Of a stretch of 64,000 nucleotides of DNA, positions 63,526 to 64,000 are shown piece after piece. The stretch lies in the NCBI GenBank assembly GCA_016294075.1, contig JAEDCQ010000002.1, forward strand, positions 355,898 to 419,897, given 5' to 3'. This DNA is from Lachnospiraceae bacterium (GTDB taxonomy: Bacteria > Bacillota > Clostridia > Lachnospirales > Lachnospiraceae). The stretch's first letter is position 1. Each line of letters begins with the position of its first letter. The notes under the pieces are model-generated. The model saw nothing but the letters and a program-made list of their open reading frames with translations, did no database searches and was not told where the DNA came from. The position numbers and the translations under genes were made by a program.

Positions 63526-64000
63526 TATTCCCAATGAGAATTAACCACTTTTTCGGTCTCTTCTTTGGTTAATTCATATTTCTCCATGATTTGCTGTAGA
63601 ACAGTTTCTTTGGATATATTAACTTCTCTTAACATTTGGATGGAAGTTATAATCGCTGCTTTACGCCCCTCGGCAAGGCCGGCTTCATGGCCCTCGGCAA
63701 GGCCGGCTTCACGGCCTTCGGCAAAGCCCTCTTCATGTATGCCTTTGCGAAAAACTTCTTCATTAAATTCGGTTAAGCATGAAAGCATAATACCCTCCCT
63801 GTGTTTCTTGAAAAATCCATCCAGATAATTATTGGAAATCGCATATTGAACAGCCCTATCGACTGCTTCTTCAATCGGCATGGTTTGGTAGTTTTCTTTT
63901 ACCTTTTCAACGAAATCAGAATATTGCGACAGTGCCTGACATTTGCCCAGAATATCCGGATTATGCCCCTTGTTGATGTTCAGCATGGTAGCAGTCCATT
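63525..64000 (-). CDS. Rpn-family recombination-promoting nuclease/putative transposase, C-terminal part
   Basis: The gene runs off the right edge; the frame is open to 64000 (reading WTATMLNINKGHNPDILGK), so the ATG at 63986 is internal. About 158 residues are visible. The family has a PD-(D/E)XK nuclease domain, mostly outside the window; here is the region after it with LSQYSDFVEKVKENY and DRAVQYAISNNYLDGFFKKH. The repeat-rich EEGFAEGREAGLAEGHEAG and AEGRKAAII linker is typical. These genes are mobile and multicopy in Lachnospiraceae. Confidence 0.75.
   Translation of the reverse strand, partial: WTATMLNINKGHNPDILGKCQALSQYSDFVEKVKENYQTMPIEEAVDRAVQYAISNNYLDGFFKKHREGIMLSCLTEFNEEVFRKGIHEEGFAEGREAGLAEGHEAGLAEGRKAAIITSIQMLREVNISKETVLQQIMEKYELTKEETEKVVNSHWE
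63705..63835. repeat. about 125-bp direct repeat, second copy
   Basis: Second copy of the repeat at 63400-63525, lying inside the intact Rpn-like frame. It points to a tandem partial duplication of this gene's end. Confidence 0.75.

Noticed and set aside
1..64000. tRNA, rRNA, CRISPR array or complete insertion sequence
   Set aside because: None recognised on either strand; the repeats seen are the few listed.

Overview
The window looks like a chromosome segment of a motile, Gram-positive anaerobe of the Lachnospiraceae (Clostridia), near Roseburia, Lachnospira or Agathobacter. The evidence is the flagellins starting MVVQHNL, tandem flgK genes, a FabK-type fatty-acid cluster, low G+C content, strong GGAGG ribosome sites and sigma-28 promoters of the TAAA-N15-nCCGATAw type. 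The genus is inference.

Layout. Bases 1-2525: the end of a GPH sugar symporter, a small membrane protein and guaB. 2530-4587 (minus strand): a dCache chemoreceptor. 5011-10143: a glucose/galactose-type ABC importer (mglB, mglA, mglC), a small membrane protein, and a second substrate-binding lipoprotein whose N-terminus appears to be a response-regulator start, probably left by an in-frame deletion. 10150-19152: a type II fatty-acid operon (acpP, fabK, fabD, fabG, fabF, fabZ, a fused accD-accA, a second FabK-like flavoprotein, fabH, a FabT-like MarR repressor). It starts at a strong promoter followed by two TTTGA-N3-TCAAA palindromes of FabT type; accB and accC are absent. 19258-26581: an ABC exporter, a DUF6020-like membrane protein, a GT2 glycosyltransferase, UDP-glucose dehydrogenase and a membrane acyltransferase.

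26601-39401 is a late flagellar block: flgM, flgN, two flgK, flgL, fliW, csrA, flaG, fliD, fliS, a FliT-like chaperone, and two near-identical flagellin genes. Sigma-28 promoters precede flgM, flaG and each flagellin gene. The first flagellin leader has a hairpin presenting AGGA in its loop plus a GGA-containing ribosome site, as expected for CsrA control relieved by FliW.

39419-62271 is a 19-gene, one-direction glycan island directly behind the second flagellin terminator. It encodes glycosyltransferases of several families (GT2, GT11, RgpF, DUF616, DUF5672, DUF4422), a CDP-glycerol glycerophosphotransferase-like protein, an AsnB-type amidotransferase, two methyltransferases, a radical SAM protein, a WcbI-like protein, a hexapeptide acyltransferase, two IspD/TarI-like cytidylyltransferases and an epimerase. 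Ten of the 19 proteins carry a small Rossmann-like module (GxGxxG, then an acidic residue) at one end, attached to unrelated catalytic domains. This modular island, placed after the flagellins, is the best candidate for an undescribed system, possibly flagellin or surface-glycan modification through CDP-activated polyols.

62302-64000 is an unstable margin: a structured intergenic repeat, a GT11 gene frameshifted in an A8 run, and a partly duplicated Rpn-family gene running off the end.
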